Source: Spirochaetaceae bacterium
GTDB taxonomy: Bacteria; Spirochaetota; Spirochaetia; CADAEX01
DNA length: 64,000 nucleotides
Assembly: GCA_009780675.1 (NCBI GenBank)
Contig: WQZP01000010.1
Coordinates: forward strand, 1-64,000
Direction of reading: 5' to 3'
Made by a program: the position numbers and the translations under genes. A model generated the notes under the pieces. The model saw only the letters and a program-made list of their open reading frames with translations, had not been told where the DNA came from and did not search any database. Below are positions 43,953-52,965 of the stretch, piece by piece; position 1 is the stretch's first letter, and every line of letters begins with the position of its first letter.

Positions 43953-45539
43953 TTAGTTCTGATTCTCCGGTACTAAAGCCACCCTAAATCCTGTAAAAGG
44001 GGTACACCAGTAGGGAGGCTGCGATGCTCTTGTAAATGGTGTTATCTCTCCAGTCCTGTTTGCCCAACTTCCGCCACGCACAGATTTCTCTATACCATCA
44101 AGATTATATCTGGCAGAACTGTCCGAGAGGCTGGCAAAAGTTCTTTCTGGATTTATGTAATCAGCATAGTTGAACCAGTTTGAACACCATGCCCATAAAA
44201 CATTAGTCATCATATTAAGCATATTCCCTGCATTTCTTTGCGCAACTTCCCACATATATTCATCTGGAAGCACTGCTTTTAAATTATTGATGTTTATTTT
44301 TCCCGTAAGCCACTCGCTGTAAGCTTGTGCAGCGTGCCACGAAATATTATTAACAGGGGCATTCATATCACCAGGCATTGGGTTATTGTCACCTGCCCAG
44401 TGGCTAAGGTATGAAGCTGTTACAAGATTTTTTTCAATAAGTTGCCTGATATTACTTCTGTTCCATGAAGGGTTTTCATTCACAAAATCAAGAAATTCAC
44501 GGTTAGTAACTTTATTTTCTGCTATGTAAAATCTTTCAAAACCCAGAAAGTTGCTGAATGTAGGGGCAAGATCATGACTGTTGATACTGCTTCTCGTCTG
44601 AGGGTAACTTCCAATAAAATAATGACCTTCGGGTATTACTGCAAATCTTCTCCCTGCAATTATTTCTGTACGGATGGTTGGCCGCCCGCCTCTGTTCAAT
44701 AAACTATCTTTTTCTCTGAAATCCTGCATTCTTTTATTATCGATTGCAAGTATAAAACTATCCCGGTCATCCATATTAATTAGGTTTGAACTTATTACTG
44801 TAAGCAAATGGATCATCAATGCGGGATTTTCCGAAAAACTTTCCGCAAAATATAAAAAAGAATCAATTATGTCATAAGGAAGAAGCGCGCTGTTGCCATT
44901 TCTATAAATAAAAACAGCTCTTATAAAATCTTTGAAAAGATTTTCACTTGTTATATTTTTATAACTTTTTTCGAGAAACTGCTCTGTATATTCATTTCCT
45001 CTGCCGCCATCTTTAAACTTGGAAACTGTTTTTGAAATAAGATATTCAGGCTGATACGCTTCATGAAAATCACTGGTGATTGCCCATCTTAGGAAATCAT
45101 CAAGAGCATGATTAAATATATCAGTATAATTATAGATTTCGAGAGTTTTATTAATAATTAGTTCTGGCTTTTTAAAAAGCGTTGCAAAAACATACCCTCT
45201 TATTTTTAACACTTCTCCATATTCTTTAAAACCCGGGTTTCTAAATACTACTTCATTTTCACCCTTTGGTAAAAATCCTCTGAATGGAGTTGTCCCTGCA
45301 TATTCCCCGTTTATCCAAACAGAAGATTTTACAGGAAAGGAGTTAAAATAAACTCTTGTTCCATTGCGGATGATCCCTGGGAGAAAAAAGAGCATAAAAA
45401 ATAAGAAAAGTAAAATTGTAATATATATTACAGAAAGATAAGCCCCAGGGTGAATTCCCCCAATCGGTTTCAATTCTACTTTTAAATCAATATGTTCGGC
45501 TGTTATTGGCTGCTTTTTTTTGAATAAATTTTTAAACAT
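43953..45539 (-). CDS. Membrane protein with PEGA and SUMF1-like domains
   Basis: The 528-residue protein has an N-terminal cytoplasmic stretch, one membrane span (about 35-58), a PEGA-like domain (about 65-120; S-V-W-I-N-G-E-Y-A-G-T-T-P) and a C-terminal FGE/SUMF1-type domain (about 305-520; V-I-P-E-G-H-Y-F-I-G-S, V-N-N-I-S-W-H-A-A-Q-A-Y, R-G-G-S-W). The Cys pair used by formylglycine-generating enzyme is absent after G-G-S-W, so it is likely a binding module. I start at the ATG at 45539. The frame stays open to a TTG at 45578, but that TTG is part of a perfect -35 box. Confidence 0.8.
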   Translation of the reverse strand: MFKNLFKKKQPITAEHIDLKVELKPIGGIHPGAYLSVIYITILLFLFFMLFFLPGIIRNGTRVYFNSFPVKSSVWINGEYAGTTPFRGFLPKGENEVVFRNPGFKEYGEVLKIRGYVFATLFKKPELIINKTLEIYNYTDIFNHALDDFLRWAITSDFHEAYQPEYLISKTVSKFKDGGRGNEYTEQFLEKSYKNITSENLFKDFIRAVFIYRNGNSALLPYDIIDSFLYFAESFSENPALMIHLLTVISSNLINMDDRDSFILAIDNKRMQDFREKDSLLNRGGRPTIRTEIIAGRRFAVIPEGHYFIGSYPQTRSSINSHDLAPTFSNFLGFERFYIAENKVTNREFLDFVNENPSWNRSNIRQLIEKNLVTASYLSHWAGDNNPMPGDMNAPVNNISWHAAQAYSEWLTGKININNLKAVLPDEYMWEVAQRNAGNMLNMMTNVLWAWCSNWFNYADYINPERTFASLSDSSARYNLDGIEKSVRGGSWANRTGEITPFTRASQPPYWCTPFTGFRVALVPENQN

Positions 45540-45548
45540 CTCTGCTGC

Positions 45549-45578
45549 ATTATATGGATAACTAATATTGCTTGTCAA
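45549..45578 (-). promoter_or_regulatory. Promoter of SUMF1/PEGA-smpB, near-leaderless
   Basis: On the minus strand consensus TTGACA (45578-45573), an 18-nt spacer and consensus TATAAT (45554-45549), then 9 nt to the ATG at 45539. The best-looking promoter in the window. Its -35 overlaps that of the divergent lepB promoter. Confidence 0.75.
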
Positions 45579-45599
45579 TGTAGTAAAATTTGTGATAAT
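45572..45599 (+). promoter_or_regulatory. Promoter of lepB
   Basis: TTGTCA (45572-45577), a 16-nt spacer and GATAAT (45594-45599), with TGT in front as an extended -10 element. The transcript would start near 45606, giving a leader with CAGGGGAAG before the ATG at 45629. Confidence 0.6.
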
Positions 45600-45628
45600 C
45601 TCCTTTAATCAGGGGAAGTTATCGCATA

Positions 45629-46621
45629 ATGACAGAATATTTTGATAAAATACAACGAACTACTGAATATTTTCTTACAAAACGTAAAATACGAAGGTAC
45701 AACAAATATAAAAAGCATAAAAATAAAAACCCTGTTCTGGACTGGGTAGAAGCATTTTTATGGGCAGCAATGGTTGTTTTGATTATAAATCAATATTTAT
45801 TCCAGGCATATCAGATACCTACTGGCTCAATGATCAACACTTTGTTGGTACGAGATAGAATTTTTGTTAACAAAATGATTTATGGACCAGAACTTATTCC
45901 TGGCGCGCTAAAAATTCAGGGGTTTTTTAGGCCACAGCGGGGTGAAGTGATTATTTTTGAAAGCCCCACTTATCTTTCACGAGGCCCTCTTTTTGATATA
46001 ACACAGAGAGTTGTGTATATGCTTACTCTTTCCCTTATTGATATTGATAAAGATCCAGATGGAAATCCCAGAGCCCATTTTCTTATAAAAAGAGCAATAG
46101 GGGTTGGTGGAGACAGAATAAAAGCTGTAAATGGAAATCTGTTTATAAGGCCAGCAGGGGTAGGACACTGGATCGCTGAAAAAGATTTTCAACAAAAAGG
46201 GCGGGCTATAGCTCCTGTAAGGAGATTTATAAATCCAAATGATTATGTTTTTTACATGAAAGCTGCAACTGCAATGGTTTATACTCAGCATAATATTATG
46301 CCTTCTGCATCTGATATGGAGGCTTTAAACAGATTAAATTCATTTTATCCTGATTTAAGGACACTTCCGGATTCAGCAACTTTTAATGAATACAGATTAA
46401 AAATAGAATATTCGATCCAGCCTCATAATCAATGGAGCAGGAAAAATTACAGAAAACATGAAGCAGGGTGGTTTATCCCAAAAGGGTGGATTTTTGCAGT
46501 TGGAGATAACAGAGATAACTCAAAGGATAGCAGAGAATTTGGGCCTGTAAGAGAAAACAGGGTTCTTGGAAAAGCTATGATAAAATATTGGCCTCTTGGA
46601 AGAATTGGGGTAATAAGGTAG
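45629..46621 (+). CDS. lepB: Type I signal peptidase
   Basis: The 330-residue membrane protease cleaves signal peptides outside the cytoplasmic membrane. An N-terminal basic stretch (K-R-K-I-R-R-Y-N-K-Y-K-K) and one span (about 40-58) precede box B with the nucleophile Ser67 in I-P-T-G-S-M. The general-base Lys154 lies in I-K-R-A-I-G-V-G-G-D, and box E reads G-D-N-R-D-N-S-K-D-S-R. The catalytic dyad is complete. An insert of about 90 residues separates boxes D and E. A second family member follows after 7 bp. Confidence 0.93.
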   Translation: MTEYFDKIQRTTEYFLTKRKIRRYNKYKKHKNKNPVLDWVEAFLWAAMVVLIINQYLFQAYQIPTGSMINTLLVRDRIFVNKMIYGPELIPGALKIQGFFRPQRGEVIIFESPTYLSRGPLFDITQRVVYMLTLSLIDIDKDPDGNPRAHFLIKRAIGVGGDRIKAVNGNLFIRPAGVGHWIAEKDFQQKGRAIAPVRRFINPNDYVFYMKAATAMVYTQHNIMPSASDMEALNRLNSFYPDLRTLPDSATFNEYRLKIEYSIQPHNQWSRKNYRKHEAGWFIPKGWIFAVGDNRDNSKDSREFGPVRENRVLGKAMIKYWPLGRIGVIR

Positions 46622-46628
46622 GAGATTA

Positions 46629-47378
46629 ATGTTTTTTGGCTCAAGATTTCAGTATAGTCTTTACAAATCTAACAGAAGAAAAAAATCTACTATCCTGAAA
46701 ATAGTTAAATTTTTTTTGATTGCAATAATACTGTACGAATTAATAACAGGCTTATTTATTACTACTGTAAATGTTAATAGCAATTCTATGTCGCCCCTTT
46801 TGCATAAAGACAACAGGATGCTTATTTTTAAACCAGCATACAGGCAGCACATACTCAATAATAGATTTACGCTCCCCGGCATAGGGCGGCCCAATAGAGG
46901 TGATATTGTTATCTACCATAAAAACTTTGCGCGGGATTACCCATGGTATTTGAAGCCTGTAAATTCGGTTATTAATTTTTTTACTTTGCAGAAAAGAGAG
47001 CTTGGAACAAGGCATGGTTATGGCAGCAGGGTAAATATAAGCAGAATAGTTGGTATTCCTGGAGATACAATTATAATAAGAAATAATGTAGCCCATATTA
47101 TGCCTGGGGGAAGGAATAACTTTGTAACAGAATTCGAGCTTACGCAAAATAAATATGATATCAATATTTCTTCTTTTCCTGCTAATTGGGATAGAGAGAA
47201 CAACCCTTTTTCTTTGGGTGGCGATGAAATAAAAATAGGCGATGGGTACTATTTTATTATGGGAGATAACCGGGAACTCTACTTTGATTCACGCAGCAGT
47301 GGTCTTGTTCCTGTGCAAAGTATAAAAGGAAGAGTAATTCTTAGATATTGGCCTTTAAGAATGATAAATGTTTTTTGA
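46629..47378 (+). CDS. lepB: Type I signal peptidase paralogue lacking the catalytic lysine
   Basis: The 249-residue protein has one span (about 26-46), the nucleophile Ser53 in N-S-N-S-M-S-P and box E G-D-N-R-E-L-Y-F-D-S-R. The position that carries the essential Lys (K-R-x-x-G-x-P-G-D) is Ser138 in I-S-R-I-V-G-I-P-G-D. Without Lys, the normal Ser-Lys dyad cannot form. It may be inactive, use another base, or help the intact neighbour. Ribosome-binding site TAGGAGA. Overlaps hemW by 11 bp. Confidence 0.82.
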   Translation: MFFGSRFQYSLYKSNRRKKSTILKIVKFFLIAIILYELITGLFITTVNVNSNSMSPLLHKDNRMLIFKPAYRQHILNNRFTLPGIGRPNRGDIVIYHKNFARDYPWYLKPVNSVINFFTLQKRELGTRHGYGSRVNISRIVGIPGDTIIIRNNVAHIMPGGRNNFVTEFELTQNKYDINISSFPANWDRENNPFSLGGDEIKIGDGYYFIMGDNRELYFDSRSSGLVPVQSIKGRVILRYWPLRMINVF

Positions 47379-48585
47379 CGCGATTCCCAGAGCTCTATAC
47401 ATCCATATTCCATTTTGCAAAAAGAAATGCAGTTATTGTGATTTTTTTTCAATTCCAATAACTGGGGTTTTAAAAGAATCTTCAAAAGAGCCTTTAATAA
47501 GGTCTTCATCTTCAAAAACCTCTTCAATCAATAATATTATCGACAATATTTTGGAAGAGACTATTAATCAAATAAGCTATTTTAATAATTTATTAAACAT
47601 TAACGCTTTAAAAACAATTTATATGGGCGGCGGTACCCCCTCTGCAATAGGCAGGGAAAAACTTGAAAAAATTATTCAAGCTATTGTTTCAGTGTATAAT
47701 GCTTTGCCGGAAGAATTTTCCATTGAAATAAATCCGGAAACTGTAAGTCCTGATTTGCTTAAAATGTTGAACAATCTCCCTGTTACAAGGATAAGTCTTG
47801 GCGTTCAGTCTTTTAACAGGAAAGTGAATAATATTCTTGGACGCAACTCTGCTATAGAAGCTACTTATAATGCTCTTGAAATGTTAAAGGAATATAGCGA
47901 TAAAGAAATAAGCATTGACCTTATATCTTCGATTCCTGGACAAACTATTGAAGAAGCGTTATCTGATATAACTACTGCTCTTTCTTTTAAGCCTGACCAC
48001 ATATCATTATATTATCTTACGCTGGAAGAAGGGACAAAACTGCATAAGAAATTTACAGAAAAAGATCAGGATGACAGGTGCTGGATAGAATCTTGCGAAT
48101 TACTTGAGGCATCTGGTTATGAGCATTATGAAATCTCAAATTTTTCCCAGCCGGGAAAAGAGTGCCTTCATAACATTAATTACTGGAAAATGGAGCCGTA
48201 TATAGGGTGCGGATTGTCGGCGGTTTCAACTTATTATAGTAACGGTCAATTTTACAGAATTTCTGTAACAGATGACCCTGCTGTTTTTCTGCAAGGCAAA
48301 AAATCTTTGTGGGGCATGGAAAAAGAGGCAATAAGCAATCATGATTTTTTGATTGAATTGCTTATGATGGGGTTGCGTACAAAAGAGGGAGTATGCCTGG
48401 AAAAAATAAGCAATTTTTTTAATATTGATTTGGAGAAAGTTCTGGAACCTGTTATTTTAGAATGGGATAAAAAAGGGTTTATAACGCCAAATGGCTATGG
48501 ACTTGCATTAAACAGCAAAGGGAGATATTTTCACTCATCTTTTATGATCGACATAATGAATTGTATTGAAAAAGTTTTTGGTTAG
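47368..48585 (+). CDS. hemW: HemW-like radical SAM protein
   Basis: A 405-residue radical SAM protein. The N-terminal L-Y-I-H-I-P-F-C-K-K-K-C-S-Y-C-D-F has the CxxxCxxC cluster motif in the HemW form (C-x-Y-C-D-F). It is followed by Y-M-G-G-G-T-P-S and R-I-S-L-G-V-Q-S-F. HemW proteins are heme chaperones often annotated as oxygen-independent coproporphyrinogen oxidase. No other heme genes are present here. An insertion of some 25 residues, Ser-rich, sits just behind the cluster motif (about 29-55). Confidence 0.88.
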   Translation: MFFDAIPRALYIHIPFCKKKCSYCDFFSIPITGVLKESSKEPLIRSSSSKTSSINNIIDNILEETINQISYFNNLLNINALKTIYMGGGTPSAIGREKLEKIIQAIVSVYNALPEEFSIEINPETVSPDLLKMLNNLPVTRISLGVQSFNRKVNNILGRNSAIEATYNALEMLKEYSDKEISIDLISSIPGQTIEEALSDITTALSFKPDHISLYYLTLEEGTKLHKKFTEKDQDDRCWIESCELLEASGYEHYEISNFSQPGKECLHNINYWKMEPYIGCGLSAVSTYYSNGQFYRISVTDDPAVFLQGKKSLWGMEKEAISNHDFLIELLMMGLRTKEGVCLEKISNFFNIDLEKVLEPVILEWDKKGFITPNGYGLALNSKGRYFHSSFMIDIMNCIEKVFG

Positions 48586-48656
48586 TTTATAGCCGGAACA
48601 TCAGTTATTGACTTTTCTTTTTCATATATAGTAGCTTTAATCAAGGAGATAAATAC

Positions 48657-49400
48657 ATGGCAGGGCATAGTAAATGGGCTTCCATAAAGCATAAAAAAGG
48701 TGCAAACGATGCGAAAAGGGGCCAGCTATTTACAAAACTAATAAAAGAAATAACTGTTTCTGCAAAACTTGGTGGCGGCGACGAATCTACAAATCCAAGG
48801 CTAAGGACCGCTGTTCTTAAAGCAAGAGAAGCCAATATGCCAAAAGACAACATAGACAGAGCAATAAAAAAAGGGATAGGCGGTCTTGATGGTGTAAATT
48901 ATTCAGAATTAACTTATGAAGGTTATGGACCAGGCGGAGTTGCGATCCTAATTGATACTCTTACAGACAATAAAAACAGAACAGCCGCAGAAGTAAGAAG
49001 TATGCTTACAAAATATGGTGGAAATCTCGGTGAATCAGGGTGTGTTTCATATCTTTTCAAGAAAAAAGGGTTGATTACTTTTGATTCAGCAAAATATAAA
49101 GAAGATGATATTCTTGAAACTGCTCTTGAAGCAGGAGCAGATGATATAACTACACATGGCGAAACCATTGAAGTAATGACATCTCCGGAAAATTATATGA
49201 AAGTGCTTGATGCTTTTACAAAAGCAGGTTTTGAAAAACAGATGTCAGATGTATCAAATTTACCTGATACCACTGTAACACTTGATGAGGAAAAAACAGA
49301 AAAAGCCCTGAAACTTATTGAAAAACTTGAAGAACTTGATGATGTGCAATCAGTATCTGCAAACCTTGAAATTCCCGATAATTTTGAATTAAAAGATTAG
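48657..49400 (+). CDS. yebC: YebC/TACO1-family protein
   Basis: The 247-residue protein begins M-A-G-H-S-K-W-A-S-I-K-H-K-K, the family hallmark. It continues with D-N-I-D-R-A-I-K-K-G and the E-G-Y-G-P-G-G-V-A-I block. YebC proteins have been described as transcription regulators and, more recently, as helping ribosomes through difficult sequences. Strong ribosome-binding site AAGGAGAT. It precedes ruvC by 14 bp, the common yebC-ruvC-ruvA-ruvB order. Confidence 0.95.
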   Translation: MAGHSKWASIKHKKGANDAKRGQLFTKLIKEITVSAKLGGGDESTNPRLRTAVLKAREANMPKDNIDRAIKKGIGGLDGVNYSELTYEGYGPGGVAILIDTLTDNKNRTAAEVRSMLTKYGGNLGESGCVSYLFKKKGLITFDSAKYKEDDILETALEAGADDITTHGETIEVMTSPENYMKVLDAFTKAGFEKQMSDVSNLPDTTVTLDEEKTEKALKLIEKLEELDDVQSVSANLEIPDNFELKD

Positions 49401-49414
49401 TTATAGGAGTTATT

Positions 49415-49894
49415 TTGCTTAGAGTATTGGGAGTTGATCCTGGATTGGCGAAAACAGGATTTGGAATCATAGATTATGATAAGTGCAGATATAGTTATGT
49501 GACTCATGGGGTTATAGAGACATCTGCGGGAGATGATATTTCTGTGCGTCTTCAGGAAATTTATAATAAATTAAAAAAAATAACTTCCAAATACAAGCCT
49601 CATGAAGCATCTATCGAAGGGATTTATTTCGCTAAAAATGCATTAAGCGCAATACCAGTTGCTCATGCAAAAGGGGTTATCCATCTTATTTGCGCGCAGG
49701 CCAAAATTCCTGCTGTTGAATATTCGCCGCTTAAAATCAAGCAGACAATAGTTGGAAATGGCAGAGCAGAAAAAAATCAGGTGCAGGAGCTTGTAAAACT
49801 GCTTCTTAAGCTTGAAAAAGTACCAGAGCCTGACCATGCTTCTGATGGACTTGCAGCAGCAATATGCCACTGCAATAATAGAGGTTTTAAATAA
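49415..49894 (+). CDS. ruvC: Holliday junction resolvase RuvC
   Basis: A 159-residue endonuclease that cuts Holliday junctions. Catalytic acids: Asp7 in V-D-P-G, Glu in I-E-G-I-Y-F near 68, and D-H-A-S-D-G-L-A near 141-148. The start is TTG, 8 nt after AGGAG. Overlaps ruvA by 1 nt (TAATG). Confidence 0.95.
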   Translation: MLRVLGVDPGLAKTGFGIIDYDKCRYSYVTHGVIETSAGDDISVRLQEIYNKLKKITSKYKPHEASIEGIYFAKNALSAIPVAHAKGVIHLICAQAKIPAVEYSPLKIKQTIVGNGRAEKNQVQELVKLLLKLEKVPEPDHASDGLAAAICHCNNRGFK

Positions 49895-50490
49895 TGTTTA
49901 ACAGTATCAACGGAATAATTACATATAAGGGAACTTCTATTGTTTTTCTGGAAAATAACGGAATTGAGTGGGAAATCCATGTTTCTTCAAAATCAATTTC
50001 ACTTTTGCCATCGAGCGGTAACAGCGCCAGAATAATAACGCATCTTCATGTAAGAGAAGATAATATTACGCTTTATGGTTTTTATGATGAAAAAGAGCGG
50101 ACTCTTTTTTTTGAGCTTATTAAAATTAATGGTATTGGTCCAAAGCAGGCATTAAAAATATTGTCTGGTATTTCTGCAGATGATTTTGTCTCTGCTCTTG
50201 ATAACGAAAACATTTCCCTGCTTTCAACACTTCCGGGAATAGGGCAAAAAACTGCCCAGAAAATCGTACTTGCAATGAGAGGAAAGCTTTTAAAAGATGG
50301 CGCAGCAGTTGAGGCTCTGTCTCCGCATAGCGATATTATAAAAGCTCTTACAGATATGGGATTTGATTACAAAAAAGCTTCAATAACAGTAGAGAATATT
50401 GCGAAAGAAGCTGATATCAAAAATCTTGATTTTGCTGAAAAAGAAAAAGCAATTCTAAAAAAAGCAATTATTGCTTTAAGTTCCATGTGA
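49894..50490 (+). CDS. ruvA: Holliday junction DNA helicase subunit RuvA
   Basis: The 198-residue junction-binding subunit. N-terminal OB domain (I-N-G-I-I-T-Y-K-G), then the helix-hairpin-helix pair I-N-G-I-G-P-K-Q-A and [12 protein letters not shown], and a C-terminal domain that contacts RuvB ([12 protein letters not shown]). Confidence 0.95.
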   Translation: MFNSINGIITYKGTSIVFLENNGIEWEIHVSSKSISLLPSSGNSARIITHLHVREDNITLYGFYDEKERTLFFELIKINGIGPKQALKILSGISADDFVSALDNENISLLSTLPGIGQKTAQKIVLAMRGKLLKDGAAVEALSPHSDIIKALTDMGFDYKKASITVENIAKEADIKNLDFAEKEKAILKKAIIALSSM

Positions 50491-50500
50491 GCGCTGTGTT

Positions 50501-51529
50501 ATGAAAAAATCGAAAATGCTTTCTGGAGAGTTTGCAGAAGAAGATATAAATGAAAAAAAATTAAGACCCCTTTGCCTTGATGATTTTCAGGGGCAAAACG
50601 AGATAAAAGATAATCTTAAAGTTTTTTTAAAAGCTGCCAAAGAGAGGAAAGAAAGCCTTGATCATGTTTTTTTAAGCGGCCCTCCTGGACTTGGAAAAAC
50701 TACCCTTGCTTATATACTTGCAAATGAAATGGGAAGTGAGTTTAAGGTTACGTCTGCTCCTGCTCTTGATAAACCCAAAGACCTTGCAGGGCTTTTAACA
50801 TCAATCAACGAACATACAATATTTTTTATTGATGAAATCCACAGACTTAAACCTGTAATAGAAGAAATGCTCTACATTGCAATGGAAGATTTTGAACTTG
50901 ACTGGATAATAGGGCAGGGGCCTTCTGCAAGATCTGTGCGGATACCTGTACCGTCATTCACCCTTGTAGGGGCAACAACAAAATCCGGAAATGTATCAAG
51001 CCCTTTATATAGCAGATTTGGGATAAATGTAAGAATGAATCTCTATAATCAGGCAGATATAATCAATATATTAAAACGCTCATCAAAAATTCTTGATATA
51101 CCATCCGAAGAAAAAGCAATAAAAGCGCTTTCAACATGCTGCAGAGGCACACCCCGCGTTGCAAACCGCCTCTTGCGCAGAGTAAGAGATTTTGCGCAAA
51201 TCAAGGGAGATGGTGTTGTAAGCGAAGATATTGTAAAATATAGCCTTGGAAAACTAAATATAGATTTGCTTGGGCTTGAAGCGTGCGACAGAGAAATACT
51301 TGATGTAATTATAAACAAATATTCAGGCGGCCCTGTTGGAGCCGAGACAATTGCGATTTCGGTTGGAGAAACTGTTGAAACACTTGAAGACTTTTATGAA
51401 CCATATCTAATACAATTAGGGATGATAAAAAGAACTCCAAGGGGAAGAGTTGCAACCCAACTTGCATACGATCATCTTAAAATAATCAGGGAAGAAGATA
51501 ATATTGAAAACCAGCGACTTTTATTTTGA
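50501..51529 (+). CDS. ruvB: Holliday junction DNA helicase subunit RuvB
   Basis: The 342-residue AAA+ motor for branch migration. L-R-P-x-x-L-D-D-F-x-G-Q near the start, Walker [10 protein letters not shown] near residue 62-70, Walker [10 protein letters not shown], sensor [11 protein letters not shown] and the winged-helix end (I-K-R-T-P-R-G-R). It lies 10 bp after ruvA and overlaps queA by 26 bp. Confidence 0.96.
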   Translation: MKKSKMLSGEFAEEDINEKKLRPLCLDDFQGQNEIKDNLKVFLKAAKERKESLDHVFLSGPPGLGKTTLAYILANEMGSEFKVTSAPALDKPKDLAGLLTSINEHTIFFIDEIHRLKPVIEEMLYIAMEDFELDWIIGQGPSARSVRIPVPSFTLVGATTKSGNVSSPLYSRFGINVRMNLYNQADIINILKRSSKILDIPSEEKAIKALSTCCRGTPRVANRLLRRVRDFAQIKGDGVVSEDIVKYSLGKLNIDLLGLEACDREILDVIINKYSGGPVGAETIAISVGETVETLEDFYEPYLIQLGMIKRTPRGRVATQLAYDHLKIIREEDNIENQRLLF

Positions 51530-52553
51530 CCTTCCGGAAGAACTTATTGCACAGTTTCCGCCAGAAAACAGGGGTACAAGCAGGCTTCTTGTTCTAAAGA
51601 AGAACGCAGGGTCTGGGCCTGCAACAGCAAAAGCTGGGGAAATCATCCATACATCAGTACAAAATTTTCCTGATTTTATTGATGAAAATACAGTTGTTGT
51701 TTTTAACAATACAAAAGTAAGAAAAGCAAGAATTTTCGGAGTATCAGATACAGGGGGGGAAACAGAATTTCTCCTTTTGGAAAAACTTTCGGACTATAAG
51801 TGGAAAGCAATAAGCAGCAAACTTAAAAAACAAAAGATTGGCAAAGTTTTTAGTTTTCCGGCAAATATAAAATGCACTATAATCGAAAAAGATGAGAAAG
51901 AAATCATTGTTGAGTTTAACAGCAATGTGGATGATGCTTATCTTGAAAAATTCGGGCATGTGCCGCTTCCGCCATATATTAAAAGAGATGATACAGCTTC
52001 TGATAACGAAAGGTATCAGACCATATACTGTGAAAAAGAAAAAACAGGTTCTGCGGCAGCTCCTACAGCAGGGCTCCATTTTACAGAAGAGATCCTCGAT
52101 AACTTGAAGAAAAAAGGGGTAACGATCGCGTTTATAACACTGCATGTGGGTATGGGTACATTTAAACCGATCCATTCAGATAAAGTTGAAAGCCATGTGA
52201 TGCACGAAGAGATATATGAAATAAGCGAAGAGACCGCAGAGATAATCAACACAGCAAAAAGCAATGGGAAAAAAATATTGGCTGTAGGGACAACTTCGTT
52301 AAGAACACTGGAATCTGCGGTCTGTAACGATAAAGTGGCTGCCGGGGAAGGGAAAACTTCGCTTTATATATACCCGGGTTATAAATTTAAAGTCGTTGAT
52401 TATCTTTTTACCAATTTTCATACTCCAGACTCAACTTTGATTGTACTTGTCTCTGCATTCGCAGGAGTTTCAGAAATAAAAGAAGCATACCAAGAGGCAA
52501 TTGATAAAAAATACAGATTTTTTTCTTATGGCGACGCAATGCTTATTTTGTAA
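51504..52553 (+). CDS. queA: S-adenosylmethionine:tRNA ribosyltransferase-isomerase
   Basis: A 349-residue enzyme that builds epoxyqueuosine on tRNA from SAM. Family motifs: [33 protein letters not shown] and H-V-G-M-G-T-F-K-P, ending T-N-F-H-T-P-D-S-T. The start TTG at 51504 lies inside ruvB, preceded by GAAGAAG, and restores the conserved N-terminus. Confidence 0.95.
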   Translation: MKTSDFYFDLPEELIAQFPPENRGTSRLLVLKKNAGSGPATAKAGEIIHTSVQNFPDFIDENTVVVFNNTKVRKARIFGVSDTGGETEFLLLEKLSDYKWKAISSKLKKQKIGKVFSFPANIKCTIIEKDEKEIIVEFNSNVDDAYLEKFGHVPLPPYIKRDDTASDNERYQTIYCEKEKTGSAAAPTAGLHFTEEILDNLKKKGVTIAFITLHVGMGTFKPIHSDKVESHVMHEEIYEISEETAEIINTAKSNGKKILAVGTTSLRTLESAVCNDKVAAGEGKTSLYIYPGYKFKVVDYLFTNFHTPDSTLIVLVSAFAGVSEIKEAYQEAIDKKYRFFSYGDAMLIL

Positions 52554-52568
52554 AAACGGAGAATGATT

Positions 52569-52865
52569 ATGGCAACCAGTGAGTCAAATATACACTTAAA
52601 ACAACTCTCTAAAGCATTAGCTTCAACAGAAGATGATGCTTTGATTTTAGGTTTTCTTCACAGCATTCTTACCCCTAATGAAATATCTGAAGTAGCATCA
52701 AGATGGGCTCTTGTAATGAAAATTTATGAAGGGAACAGTCAGCGTAAAATCGCAAATGAACTTGGATTAAGCTTGTGCAAAATTACAAGAGGTTCAAAAG
52801 AGCTTAAGAAAAAAGATTCCTCATTCAAAAAAATGATAGAAAAATGGAAAGAGCTGTCTGAATAA
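52569..52865 (+). CDS. trpR: Trp repressor-family protein
   Basis: A 98-residue all-helical protein of the TrpR family. The helix-turn-helix reads R-K-I-A-N-E-L-G-L-S-L-C-K-I-T-R-G-S-K-E-L, close to proteobacterial and chlamydial TrpR (I-T-R-G-S). L-T-P-N-E-I-S-E-V-A-S-R-W matches the dimer core. I choose the ATG at 52569, 6-7 nt after GGAGA; an ATG at 52563 is too close to it. No tryptophan genes and no trp-operator-like palindrome are nearby, so the regulated genes are elsewhere. It follows queA by 15 bp. Confidence 0.85.
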   Translation: MATSESNIHLKQLSKALASTEDDALILGFLHSILTPNEISEVASRWALVMKIYEGNSQRKIANELGLSLCKITRGSKELKKKDSSFKKMIEKWKELSE

Positions 52866-52965
52866 TTGCTATTAATTGCTATAAAATCACAATTTAAGCC
52901 ACTCTTATACTATTTCTGCTGCTTTTTTACTAAACTTGGACATCTTCACAAGAACTTATTTATCC

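Noticed and set aside
45540-45578. TTG at 45578 as the start of the SUMF1/PEGA gene
   Set aside because: It is the -35 box of a near-consensus promoter whose -10 also lies inside the would-be coding extension.
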